Of a stretch of 64,000 nt of DNA, positions 52,510-60,290 are shown in pieces. The position numbers and the translations under genes are program-made. The notes below the pieces were generated by a model. That model was given only the letters and a program-made list of their open reading frames with translations. It did no database searches and had not been told where the DNA came from. Within the stretch, counting starts at the first letter, position 1, and every line of letters begins with the position of its first letter. The DNA comes from Pseudomonas protegens (GTDB taxonomy: Bacteria; Pseudomonadota; Gammaproteobacteria; Pseudomonadales; Pseudomonadaceae), in assembly GCF_013407925.2 (NCBI RefSeq), contig NZ_CP060201.1, positions 5,441,001-5,505,000 on the forward strand. The letters run 5' to 3'.

Positions 52510-52527
52510 TGCGCAACATGTTGCGCA
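52510..52527. promoter_or_regulatory. 18-bp palindrome, site 1
   Basis: TGCGCAACATGTTGCGCA, a perfect palindrome about 85 bp upstream of the -24 element. Identical to site 3. Confidence 0.8.
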
Positions 52528-52531
52528 GTGC

Positions 52532-52549
52532 TGTGCAAGATCTTGCGCA
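52532..52549. promoter_or_regulatory. 18-bp palindrome, site 2 (degenerate)
   Basis: TGTGCAAGATCTTGCGCA differs from sites 1 and 3 at three positions. Its centre is 22 bp from site 1, two helical turns. Confidence 0.6.
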
Positions 52550-52599
52550 CCTTGAAGCAGGCCATGCCGCCAGGCCATTACCGCGATCTGCGCACAGGT

Positions 52600-52650
52600 T
52601 TATCCACAGATGGCTGCGCAACATGTTGCGCAGTGGCTGGGTTATCCACA
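52600..52650. promoter_or_regulatory. Two DnaA-box-like motifs
   Basis: TTATCCACA occurs at 52600-52608 and again at 52642-52650, both exact DnaA-box consensus and both on the plus strand. They flank palindrome site 3. The function is unknown. Confidence 0.5.
52615..52632. promoter_or_regulatory. 18-bp palindrome, site 3
   Basis: A second perfect copy of TGCGCAACATGTTGCGCA, 105 bp from site 1. The 336-bp gap between hcp and opmQ (52344-52679) otherwise holds no gene. Confidence 0.8.
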
Positions 52651-52679
52651 GGGCGCGGGGTTTAGTCGTTTGGCTGCTA

Positions 52680-54089
52680 TCACCGCGCCTCGGGTCCTGG
52701 CACCTGCCAGCCGCCACCCAGGGCCTTGTACAGGGCAATGCTGGATTGCAGCCGCGCCAGCCGCAGTTGCACGTTCAGATCCTGGGCGGCGTACAGGGTG
52801 CGCTGGGTTTCCAGCACGGTCAGCAGGTCTTCGGCGCCGGCCTGGTAGCGGCTCTGGGCGATCGCGAAGGCCCGTTGCGCCTGATTCAACTCCTCGCTCT
52901 GCCACTGGCGTTGCTGGTCCAGGCCGCGAATGCTGTTGAGGGCTTTTTCCACATCGGCAAAACCATTGATGATCGCTGCGCGATAGCTTTCCAGCAGTTC
53001 TTCCTGCCGGGCCGTGGCCTTGTCCCGTTCGGCGCTCAGGCGCCCGGCGTTGAAGATCGGTGCCACGAGCCCGGCGCCGAGGTTGTAGAAGGGACTGCGC
53101 AGCAGATCCGGAGCGTGACTGGCGCCGGAGCCGAGGCTGGCGCTCAGGGTCACGCTGGGCAGCATCGCTGCGCGCGCCACTTGGATGTCGGCCTTGGCCG
53201 CGGCCAGTCTGGCCTCGGCGCTGGCAATGTCCGGGCGCCGGCTCAGCAGGTCGCTGGGGACGCCGGCATTGATGCTCGGCCATTGCAGTTGGGCGAAGTC
53301 CTGGTGGCCCAGGCTGAGCGCCTGCACCGGTTGTCCGAGCAAGGCGGCGAGGCTGATCCGGGCTTCTTCGGCCTGTTGCTGCAGCAGTGGCAACTGGCGT
53401 TGCTGGGCGGCGACCAGGCTGCGTTGCTGGGCCAGTTCCAGGGCCGTGGCCGAGCCCGAGTCATAGCGGGTCTGCACCAGCTTGAGCACGTTCAGGGCGT
53501 TGTCCAGGTTCAGTTGGGCGATGCGGCTTTGTTCGTTCAGCGCCAGGGCCTGGGTGTAGCTGTTGGCGACGCCGCTGAGCAGGGTCAGCTCGACGGTGGC
53601 CCGGTCGAACTGGCTGGCCTTGACCCCCAGCAGGGCGCTGTCGCGGGCGGCGTGGCGGCCGCCCCAGAAGTCGATCTCGTAGCTGGCGCTGAGGCTGGTG
53701 TCGAAATAGTCCACGGCCTGGTTGTCGCTGGTGGCGTCCAACTGGCTGTAGCCCTTGCCGCGCAGCAGTTTCTGCCGGTTGGCGTTGAGCCCGCCCTTGA
53801 GCTCGGGCAGCAGTGGCGCCCCGGCGATCACCGCGCTGGCCTGGGCCTGGCGTACCCGCGCCATGGCCGCGGCGAGGTCGAAGCTGCCATCGCGGGCCTG
53901 GGCGATCAGGCGGTCCAGGTCCGGGCTGGCGAACTGGCTCCACCATTGCCGGTGGTCGGCCTGGGCCGCGGGGGAGGCGCTGGCATGCCAGGTGGCGGGG
54001 GCTTGCAGGCCGCTGTCCGGGCGCGGTGCGGTGCTGTTGCAGGCGGCCAGCAGGAGGCAGGCGGTCAGGAGGCTCAAGGGTGTTTTCAT
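52680..54089 (-). CDS. opmQ: OpmQ: outer-membrane lipoprotein channel of the pyoverdine efflux pump
   Basis: A 469-residue NodT/TolC-family outer-membrane factor with a lipoprotein signal (LSLLTACLLLAAC). Typical family segments: WWSQFASPDLDRLIAQA, FDTSLSASYEIDFWG and the second-half repeat AGRLSAERDKATARQEELLE. With PvdR and PvdT it exports and recycles pyoverdine. The start at 54089 gives the lipobox near residue 16 and follows pvdT by 7 bp. The C-terminal tail after GGGW differs from the remnant copy at 42084. Confidence 0.92.
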   Translation of the reverse strand: MKTPLSLLTACLLLAACNSTAPRPDSGLQAPATWHASASPAAQADHRQWWSQFASPDLDRLIAQARDGSFDLAAAMARVRQAQASAVIAGAPLLPELKGGLNANRQKLLRGKGYSQLDATSDNQAVDYFDTSLSASYEIDFWGGRHAARDSALLGVKASQFDRATVELTLLSGVANSYTQALALNEQSRIAQLNLDNALNVLKLVQTRYDSGSATALELAQQRSLVAAQQRQLPLLQQQAEEARISLAALLGQPVQALSLGHQDFAQLQWPSINAGVPSDLLSRRPDIASAEARLAAAKADIQVARAAMLPSVTLSASLGSGASHAPDLLRSPFYNLGAGLVAPIFNAGRLSAERDKATARQEELLESYRAAIINGFADVEKALNSIRGLDQQRQWQSEELNQAQRAFAIAQSRYQAGAEDLLTVLETQRTLYAAQDLNVQLRLARLQSSIALYKALGGGWQVPGPEAR

Positions 54090-54096
54090 CGAACGA

Positions 54097-56070
54097 TCAT
54101 TCACTGGTAAGGGCCGTGACCGGGTCGAGCCGGGCAGCTTTGCGGGCCGGCATGAAGCCGAAGATGACGCCGGTGACCAGGGCGCAGCCGAAGGCGCCGA
54201 GCACGGCGACCAAGGAGAAGGCGATGGCCACTTCACTGAGGATCAGTACGCCGCCGATCAGCAGGGCCAGGGCGATCCCGGTCAGGCCGCCGACCACCGA
54301 GAGCATCACCGCTTCGGTGAGGAACTGGCGCAGGATGTCGCGCTGGCGGGCGCCGGTGGCCATGCGGATACCGATCTCCCGGGTGCGTTCGCGCACGGTC
54401 ATGAGCATGATGTTCATCACCCCGATGCCGCCCACCAGCAGCGAGATCGCGGCAATGGCGCCGAGCATCAAGGACAGGGTGTTCTGGGTGCGGGCCTCGG
54501 CCTGGATCATCGCCGCGTTGTTGGTCAGCTCATAGTCGCGCTGGCCGTTGTGCAGGCGCAGCATCAGTTGGTCGATGGCTTGTTCGGTTTCCTTGACCTT
54601 GCTGGCGTCCGCCGCGGCGATGGCCACGTATTCCGGGTTGCGGCTGCCGAACAGGCGGGTGCTGGCGGCGGAGTAGGGCACGGCGATGCGATCGTCGCTG
54701 TCCTGGTCGCCGGAACTGGCGCCCTTGCCCATCAGCACGCCGACCACCTGGAAGGGCGCGTTTTCGATGAGGATGTACTGGCCGATGGGGTTGGCGACGT
54801 CCTTGAGCAGTTTTTCCCGGACCTTCTTGCCGATCACCGCCACGGCGGCGCCGGCCTGTTCGTCGGCCTCGGTGAAATAGCTGCCTTCGACCACCGGCCA
54901 GTTGAAGATGTGCGGGAAGTTGGTGTCGTTACCGCCCACGTAGCTCATGTGGTCGGCGTTGCCGAAACGCACCACGGCTTCGGCGCCGTTGACCGGCATG
55001 ATGCGCTTGACCTGGGGCAGGGTGGCCACGGCGGCGACATCGTCGAGGCTGATGACGCCTTGCGGCGCGCGTGGGTTGGGCGCGTGTCCGCTGAGGTAAA
55101 GGATGTTCGAGCCAAAGGCCCCCATCTGCGCCATCACCTGGCGCTTGCTGCCTTCGCCCACCGCCAGCATCACCACCACCGAGGCCACGCCGATGACGAT
55201 CCCCAGCAGGGTCAGGGCGGTGCGGAAGCGGTTGATCCACATCACCCGCCAGGCGGCCTGCACGGCGTCCAGCAGTTCGCCTTTCCAGGCGCCGCTGGCG
55301 TCGCTGCCGTCGGCCAGGCGCTGGCGCAGGTCCACCGCCTGCAGGGCGCCGGGGTTGGCGCTGGTCTGTACCGATGGGTCGTGGTGGGCGGTGTCGCTGA
55401 TGATCTCGCCGTCGCGGATTTCGATGATGCGCTTGGCCCGGGCCGCCACTTCACGGTCGTGGGTGATGAGGATCACCACGTGGCCCTGGCTGGCCAGTTC
55501 GTCCAGCAGGGCCATGACTTCGGCGCCGCTGTGGCTGTCCAGGGCGCCGGTGGGTTCGTCGGCGAGGATGATGTGGCCGCCGTTCATCAGCGCGCGGGCG
55601 ATGGACACCCGTTGCTGCTGGCCGCCGGACAGCTGGTGCGGGCGGTTGCCGTTGCGGCTGGCCAGGCCCAGGCGCTCCAGCAGGGCGGCGGCGCGGGCGT
55701 GGCGTTCGGCGGTCGGGGTGCCGGCGTAGATGGCCGGCATCTCGACGTTTTCCTGGGCCGAGGCCGAGGGGATCAGGTGGTAGCCCTGGAACACGAAGCC
55801 AAAGGCTTCGCGGCGCAACCAGGCCAGTTCGTCGCTGTCGAGCTGGGCGACGTTCTCCCCGGCGAACAGGTACTCGCCGGACGTGGGGCGGTCCAGGCAG
55901 CCGAGGATGTTCATCAGGGTCGATTTGCCGGAGCCCGAGGCGCCGACGATGGCGACGAACTCCCCGGCGTGGATCGACAGGTCGATGCCGCGCAGGACAT
56001 CGACCTGCGGGCTGTCGCCGCCACCGTAGGATTTGCGGATGTTTCTGAGGTCGATCAGCGGCGTCTGCAT
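54097..56070 (-). CDS. pvdT: PvdT: MacB-like ABC transporter of pyoverdine efflux
   Basis: A 657-residue MacB-type protein. The ATPase domain (1-230) has Walker [10 protein letters not shown], signature [15 protein letters not shown] and Walker [12 protein letters not shown]. One membrane helix follows near 285 ([20 protein letters not shown]), then a large periplasmic domain and three C-terminal helices ([56 protein letters not shown]). The start codon follows the pvdR stop directly. Confidence 0.94.
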   Translation of the reverse strand: MQTPLIDLRNIRKSYGGGDSPQVDVLRGIDLSIHAGEFVAIVGASGSGKSTLMNILGCLDRPTSGEYLFAGENVAQLDSDELAWLRREAFGFVFQGYHLIPSASAQENVEMPAIYAGTPTAERHARAAALLERLGLASRNGNRPHQLSGGQQQRVSIARALMNGGHIILADEPTGALDSHSGAEVMALLDELASQGHVVILITHDREVAARAKRIIEIRDGEIISDTAHHDPSVQTSANPGALQAVDLRQRLADGSDASGAWKGELLDAVQAAWRVMWINRFRTALTLLGIVIGVASVVVMLAVGEGSKRQVMAQMGAFGSNILYLSGHAPNPRAPQGVISLDDVAAVATLPQVKRIMPVNGAEAVVRFGNADHMSYVGGNDTNFPHIFNWPVVEGSYFTEADEQAGAAVAVIGKKVREKLLKDVANPIGQYILIENAPFQVVGVLMGKGASSGDQDSDDRIAVPYSAASTRLFGSRNPEYVAIAAADASKVKETEQAIDQLMLRLHNGQRDYELTNNAAMIQAEARTQNTLSLMLGAIAAISLLVGGIGVMNIMLMTVRERTREIGIRMATGARQRDILRQFLTEAVMLSVVGGLTGIALALLIGGVLILSEVAIAFSLVAVLGAFGCALVTGVIFGFMPARKAARLDPVTALTSE

Positions 56071-57243
56071 TCAACCCCCGCTGCTGTTGGTCGGGCCGAT
56101 CAGCAGGTGCTCGCCTTCGCTCAGGCCGTCCAGCACCTGGATGCGCAGGCGGTCGCTGATGCCGACCCGGACCTTGCGCGTCTCGATCGAACCGTTCTTG
56201 GCCACCACCCGGGCCATCTGCCGGTCCGGCTCGCTGCTGCCCTGCAGGGCGGCGATGGGCGCGGTGAGGACGTTCTTTGCCTGGCTGGCGACAAAGAACA
56301 CCTGGGTGGTCATTTCCGCCATCAGCGCGTTGTCGGCGTTGTCCACGTCCAGCAGCACGGTGTAGAGCACCACCCGGCCGCTGCCGCTCTTGCTGGTGCT
56401 GGCCGGGCTGCCGCCGCCCTGGCTGGTTTCGTTCAGCGGCTTGGGCGGGATCGGCAGGATCTGCCGAACGGTGCTGGTCCAGCGCCGGTTGCCGCCGCTC
56501 AAGGTGGTGAAGTAGGCCTGCATGCCGGGTTTGACGTGGCCGATATCGGCTTCCGAGACTTCGGCCCAGACGGTCATCGGCGAGAGCTTGGCGATGCGCA
56601 GGATCAGCGGCGTCTGCTGCTGGGCGTTGAGGGTCTGGCCTTCGCGGGCGTCCACCGCCACCACGGTGCCGGACATGGGGGCGTAGATGCGCGTGTAGCC
56701 CAGCTCGGCCTGGTCGCTGCGCAGGCTGGCCTGGGCCTGGCGGATCTGCGCCTTGTACATGTCGATTCGCGCCTGGGTGGCCTTGAGTTCGGCCTGGGCG
56801 GTCTGCACGTCTTCCTCGCGGGTGGCGCCACCGGCCTTGAGGTGCTGCTGGCGCTGGTATTTCTGCCGGGCCAGCTGGTTCTGGGCGTATTGCTCCTGCA
56901 ACTGGGCCTGCAGGTTTTCGATGGAGAAACGGCTGGCGTCGAGCTTGGCCTGCTGGGTGGCGGGGTCGATTTCCACCAGCAGCTGGCCTTCCTTGACCGT
57001 GTCGCCGGCTTCGACGTGGATCTTGCGGATCTGCCCGGAGGCCTGGGCGCCGACATCCACGTAGCGTCTGGGTTGCAGGGTGCCCAGGGCGGTCACGCTG
57101 CTTTCGATATCGCCACGGCTGACTTGCACGGTGGCGAGCTGGTCGCGTCCGGGGGGGATGAAGGTCCAGGCGCTGATGGCGACAACGGGAATCAAGCACA
57201 GCGCTGCCAGCAGGGCGCGCCGGGTATGTCGGGGACGTTTCAT
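56071..57243 (-). CDS. pvdR: PvdR: periplasmic adaptor of pyoverdine efflux
   Basis: A 390-residue MacA-like membrane-fusion protein. An N-terminal anchor (ALLAALCLIPVVAISAWTFI) is followed by the lipoyl half-motif (VGAQASGQIRKIHVEAGDTVKEGQLLVEIDP), an alpha-hairpin coiled coil (SIENLQAQLQEQYAQNQLAR) and the second lipoyl half (GYTRIYAPMSGTVVAVDAREGQTL). The ATG at 57243 gives a normal length. First gene of pvdRT-opmQ, behind a perfect PvdS box. Confidence 0.94.
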   Translation of the reverse strand: MKRPRHTRRALLAALCLIPVVAISAWTFIPPGRDQLATVQVSRGDIESSVTALGTLQPRRYVDVGAQASGQIRKIHVEAGDTVKEGQLLVEIDPATQQAKLDASRFSIENLQAQLQEQYAQNQLARQKYQRQQHLKAGGATREEDVQTAQAELKATQARIDMYKAQIRQAQASLRSDQAELGYTRIYAPMSGTVVAVDAREGQTLNAQQQTPLILRIAKLSPMTVWAEVSEADIGHVKPGMQAYFTTLSGGNRRWTSTVRQILPIPPKPLNETSQGGGSPASTSKSGSGRVVLYTVLLDVDNADNALMAEMTTQVFFVASQAKNVLTAPIAALQGSSEPDRQMARVVAKNGSIETRKVRVGISDRLRIQVLDGLSEGEHLLIGPTNSSGG

Positions 57244-57353
57244 GCAGGGTTCCGGCCATGGGGAAATCGGCCCGTCAGCGCAGCCGGCCGCGGGGCAGGC
57301 CGCGAGGCTTGCGAGCACCGCAGGAACGGCGAAGACGGGGAGCTGTCAGGTAA

Positions 57354-57377
57354 ACGAGCGACCACAGGGTGAATTTA
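57354..57377 (-). promoter_or_regulatory. PvdS box for pvdRT-opmQ
   Basis: On the minus strand: TAAAT, 16 bp, CGT, a perfect consensus about 110 bp before pvdR. Confidence 0.85.
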
Positions 57378-57454
57378 ACTGCCGACACATGGAGTTACAG
57401 CTGTCGCCGGACTGGTAAATGAAGCGTTGTGGCGTTGCGCCACTTTAAATCTAT

Positions 57455-57473
57455 ATGAGAATTACTATAAATT
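57455..57473 (+). promoter_or_regulatory. Fur box upstream of fpvI
   Basis: ATGAGAATTACTATAAATT resembles the Fur repressor site (NATGAGAAT-type half followed by an AT-rich half), 35 bp before the fpvI GTG. Direct Fur control of the sigma gene is expected. Confidence 0.6.
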
Positions 57474-57507
57474 ACGCTGCCGCTGAACAGCCATCATCCA
57501 TTGCCGG

Positions 57508-58053
57508 GTGCAAGCGGCCATTGCCGGCCTTATTCAAGGACAGAATCGCCCCAGCGGGCGGTCGGGAGCCCTGTTGGAAAACTACTATCGCGAGCTGATG
57601 TGCTTCCTCAACGCCAAGCTGGGCAATCGCCAGGTGGCCGAGGACGTGGTGCACGACGCTTATGTGCGGGTCCTGGAGCGCTCCAGCGATACCCCCATCG
57701 AGCAGCCGCGGGCGTTTCTCTATCGCACGGCGCTGAACCTGGTGGTCGATGGCCACCGGCGCAATGCCCTGCGCCAGTCCGAGCCCCTGGAGGTGCTGGA
57801 CAACGAAGAGCGCTATTTCAACCCGTCACCGCAGACCAGCCTGGACCACGGCCAGCGCCTGGAGATGCTGCAGCGGGCCCTGGCCGAGCTGCCGCGGCTG
57901 TGTCGCGAGAGCTTTCTGCTGCGCAAGCTCGAAGGCCTGTCCCATCCGCAGATCGCCGAGCAGCTGGGGATTTCCCGCAGCCTGGTGGAGAAGCACATCG
58001 TCAACGCCATGAAGCATTGCCGGCTGCGGCTGCGGCAGTGGGAGGCGCAGTAA
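57508..58053 (+). CDS. fpvI: FpvI-type ECF (iron-starvation) sigma factor
   Basis: A sigma-70 factor of the FecI group, up to 181 residues. Region 2: LLENYYRELMCFLNAKLGNR, then VVHDAYVRVLE and PRAFLYRTALNLVVDGHRR. Region 4: LAELPRLCRESFLLRKLEGL, then IAEQLGISRSLVEKHIVNAM. It lacks the PvdS N terminus and sits between pvdR and pvdA as fpvI does in P. aeruginosa. The GTG at 57508 is the longest start but has no clear ribosome site; a later start near 57574 (LLENYYREL) would give a length closer to P. aeruginosa FpvI. The anti-sigma gene fpvR, next to fpvI in P. aeruginosa, is absent here. Confidence 0.85.
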   Translation: MQAAIAGLIQGQNRPSGRSGALLENYYRELMCFLNAKLGNRQVAEDVVHDAYVRVLERSSDTPIEQPRAFLYRTALNLVVDGHRRNALRQSEPLEVLDNEERYFNPSPQTSLDHGQRLEMLQRALAELPRLCRESFLLRKLEGLSHPQIAEQLGISRSLVEKHIVNAMKHCRLRLRQWEAQ

Positions 58054-58079
58054 GGCGTTGCCGTTGCGGCCTATTTAGT

Positions 58080-58103
58080 TAAATTTTTTTTCATTGTCCT
58101 CGT
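58080..58103 (+). promoter_or_regulatory. PvdS box for pvdA
   Basis: TAAAT, 16 bp, CGT, a perfect consensus about 100 bp before the pvdA ATG. Confidence 0.85.
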
Positions 58104-58203
58104 CCCTACTCAACAGACGATCTGCTGCCTTGCATGGGCCAGTCGGGTCACCGTGAGACTTTAATCCCCCGCGTTGAGGCGGTTTATCCAGAGGACACTG
58201 GAA

Positions 58204-59541
58204 ATGACACAGGCAATTGCATCGGCCCACGTTCACGATCTGATCGGTATCGGTTTCGGCCCCTCGAACCTGGCGCTGGCCATTGCGCTGCAAGAGCGCG
58301 GGCAGGAGCAGGGTCCGCTGGACGCGCTGTTCCTCGACAAACAGGCCGACTATCGCTGGCACGGCAATACCCTGGTGACCCAGAGCGAACTGCAGATCTC
58401 CTTCCTCAAGGACCTGGTCACCCTGCGCAACCCCACCAGCCCCTATTCCTTCGTCAACTACCTCAAGCATCACGGGCGCCTGGTGGACTTCATCAACCTG
58501 GGCACCTTCTATCCGTGCCGCATGGAGTTCAACGACTACCTGCGCTGGGTGGCCGGGCACTTCCAGGAGCACAGTCGCTACGGTGAAGAGGTGCTGGCCA
58601 TCGAGCCGCTGCTGCACAACCAGCAGGTCGAAGCGCTGCGGGTGATTTCCCGGGATGCCCAGGGCAGCGAACAGGTGCGCACCACCCGTGCGGTGGTGGT
58701 CAGTGCCGGTGGCACGGCGCGGGTTCCGGAGACCTTCAAGGGGCTCAAGGACGATGCGCGGGTGTTCCACCATTCCCAGTATCTGGAGCGCATGGCCAGC
58801 CAGCCCTGTGTCAATGGCCAGCCGATGAGCATCGCGATCATCGGTGGCGGGCAGAGCGCGGCGGAAGCCTTCATCGACCTCAATGACAGCTTCCCTTCGG
58901 CGCAGGCCGACCTGATCATGCGTGGCTCGGCCCTCAAGCCGGCGGATGACAGCCCCTTCGTCAACGAAGTGTTCGCCCCGGCTTTCACCGACTTGGTATT
59001 CCAGCAGACCCGCAACGAGCGCGAGCGTCTGGTCAACGAGTACCACAACACCAATTACTCGGTGGTGGACATCGACCTGATCGAGCGCATCTACGGCATC
59101 TTCTACCGGCAGAAAGTCTCAGGCGTCGCGCGCCATAGCTTGCGCACCATGACCACGGTGGAGCAGGCCACGGCCACGGACCTGGGCATCGAGCTGATCC
59201 TGCGCAACAACGCCACGGGCGAGCGCGAAGTGCGTCATTACGATGCCGTGGTCCTGGCGACCGGCTACGAGCGGCAGATGCATCGCCAACTGCTGGCACC
59301 GCTGCAGGAATACCTGGGCGACTTCGAAGTGGACCGCAACTATCGGGTGATCACCGACCAACGCTGCAAGGCCGGCATCTACATGCAGGGTTTCAGCCAG
59401 GCCAGCCACGGCCTGAGCGATACCCTGCTGTCGGTGTTGCCGATCCGTGCCCAGGAAATCGCCGACTCGCTGTACGAACACGGCAAGACTCGCGGCCACA
59501 GCCGTTCGGCGCGGGACCTGCTGCTGGCCACCGCCAGCTGA
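58204..59541 (+). CDS. pvdA: PvdA: L-ornithine N5-monooxygenase
   Basis: A 445-residue flavin-dependent N-hydroxylating monooxygenase. FAD motif DLIGIGFGPSNLALAIAL at the N terminus, NADPH motif IAIIGGGQSAAEAF near residue 215, and DAVVLATGYERQ in the C-terminal third. It makes N5-hydroxyornithine, the first step towards the hydroxamate ligand, which the acetyltransferase at 34684 would then acylate. The ATG at 58204 is preceded by GAGG and matches the known PvdA N terminus; the frame is open farther upstream but only from a TTG. Confidence 0.96.
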   Translation: MTQAIASAHVHDLIGIGFGPSNLALAIALQERGQEQGPLDALFLDKQADYRWHGNTLVTQSELQISFLKDLVTLRNPTSPYSFVNYLKHHGRLVDFINLGTFYPCRMEFNDYLRWVAGHFQEHSRYGEEVLAIEPLLHNQQVEALRVISRDAQGSEQVRTTRAVVVSAGGTARVPETFKGLKDDARVFHHSQYLERMASQPCVNGQPMSIAIIGGGQSAAEAFIDLNDSFPSAQADLIMRGSALKPADDSPFVNEVFAPAFTDLVFQQTRNERERLVNEYHNTNYSVVDIDLIERIYGIFYRQKVSGVARHSLRTMTTVEQATATDLGIELILRNNATGEREVRHYDAVVLATGYERQMHRQLLAPLQEYLGDFEVDRNYRVITDQRCKAGIYMQGFSQASHGLSDTLLSVLPIRAQEIADSLYEHGKTRGHSRSARDLLLATAS

Positions 59542-59604
59542 TCGGCGGCCCGGTCGCCCTGGCGTTGCCGGAGCGGTCGGGCGGCAAGGCGTTCTTGCGG
59601 GTGT

Positions 59605-59653
59605 CTTCGCTGGCAAGCCAGCTCCTACCGCCGGGATATCCCGGGTGTTTTTT
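59605..59653 (+). terminator. REP motif and terminator after pvdA
   Basis: CTTCGCTGGCAAGCCAGCTCCTAC (59605-59628, split here for description only) is a REP unit. It is followed by the 14-bp palindrome CCGGGATATCCCGG and a GTGTTTTTT tail (59631-59653), a plausible rho-independent terminator. Confidence 0.65.
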
Positions 59654-59723
59654 GTCGGCGCCAGCGTGCCGGTGAAGGTATTCCTGAACCTTGGCTGAAG
59701 AACTTTTCAATTCCCCGAGCCAG

Positions 59724-59740
59724 GGTTTTTCCCCGGTTTA
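59724..59740 (+). promoter_or_regulatory. PhoP-box-like direct repeat upstream of mgtA
   Basis: GGTTTT-N5-GGTTTA, against the PhoP consensus (G/T)GTTTA-N5-(G/T)GTTTA, one mismatch. It lies about 565 bp before mgtA and would drive a long leader transcript. PhoPQ control of mgtA is known in related bacteria. Confidence 0.5.
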
Positions 59741-59793
59741 CTCTGCCAAAGGTGCGGCGTAAGCTGCGCGCGTTTTCAATCAATGGAGACCCA

Positions 59794-59835
59794 GTGTGGG
59801 TACTTGTTCGAGTGACAGGAGTCGGCCGGTCTTGA
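59794..59835 (+). CDS. Possible leader peptide 1 in the mgtA 5' region
   Basis: GTG start with GGAG 5 nt upstream, 13 codons (VWVLVRVTGVGRS), stop inside a hairpin (GCCGGT...ACCACCGGC). Suggestive of translation-coupled attenuation; weak evidence. Confidence 0.25.
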   Translation: MWVLVRVTGVGRS

Positions 59836-60123
59836 CCACCGGCGCAGTCCCGGCAAGATAACGCGCAGCCTTTTTTCTGCCGTTGTCTCGCCGTACAGCG
59901 AGAAGCGGCATCCCGATCGCGGCCCTTTTGTGGCCCGCCTCCCGACGTCCCTTCTGTATGACTCTGTTTTGCGCCCGGTCCGGCCTTGCGCCGCGTCGTG
60001 GTGGCATCGACGCGCGGGTCCTGCGACCTGCGGGCCGGCTGTGCGTGGGCGCTCCAAGCGTCCCGCAATGCCCGGCCGTACCTGCCTGAGGTGGTCCTGC
60101 GCGGTCCTTGTGGGGGAGCAGTC

Positions 60124-60198
60124 ATGGGTTACATCAGCCAGCGTCACCATCGTCAGCAACATCGCCCGTCACTCACGGTGCGATTGCTTCGGGCGTGA
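60124..60198 (+). CDS. Possible leader peptide 2 in the mgtA 5' region
   Basis: An ATG with a strong GGGGGAG site 5 nt upstream opens 24 codons (MGYISQRHHRQQHRPSLTVR...), rich in His, Arg and Gln, ending 92 nt before mgtA. Its position recalls the mgtL leader peptide of enteric mgtA, although the sequence is unrelated. The rest of 59741-60290 holds several hairpins (for example TCTCGC-N6-GCGAGA near 59895) and no other gene. Confidence 0.35.
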   Translation: MGYISQRHHRQQHRPSLTVRLLRA

Positions 60199-60290
60199 GC
60201 CCTGTCCCGTTTTTTCCTTGCCCGACTGTTTCCTTGTCTCACTGACGTCCCTGAGCCGCTGCTCGCTGGGGACGTGCTGGAGTTATGACC

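Noticed and set aside
52500..52660. The DnaA boxes and palindromes as a replication origin
   Set aside because: No replication initiator gene, no AT-rich unwinding region and only two boxes; a control region of hcp is more likely.
41149..52679. Integrase or insertion sequence responsible for the island
   Set aside because: No recombinase, transposase, tRNA gene or terminal inverted repeats found; only the opmQ direct repeat marks the borders.
53755..57372. A 1205-codon plus-strand open frame across opmQ-pvdT-pvdR
   Set aside because: Antisense to three well-identified genes and compositionally an artefact.
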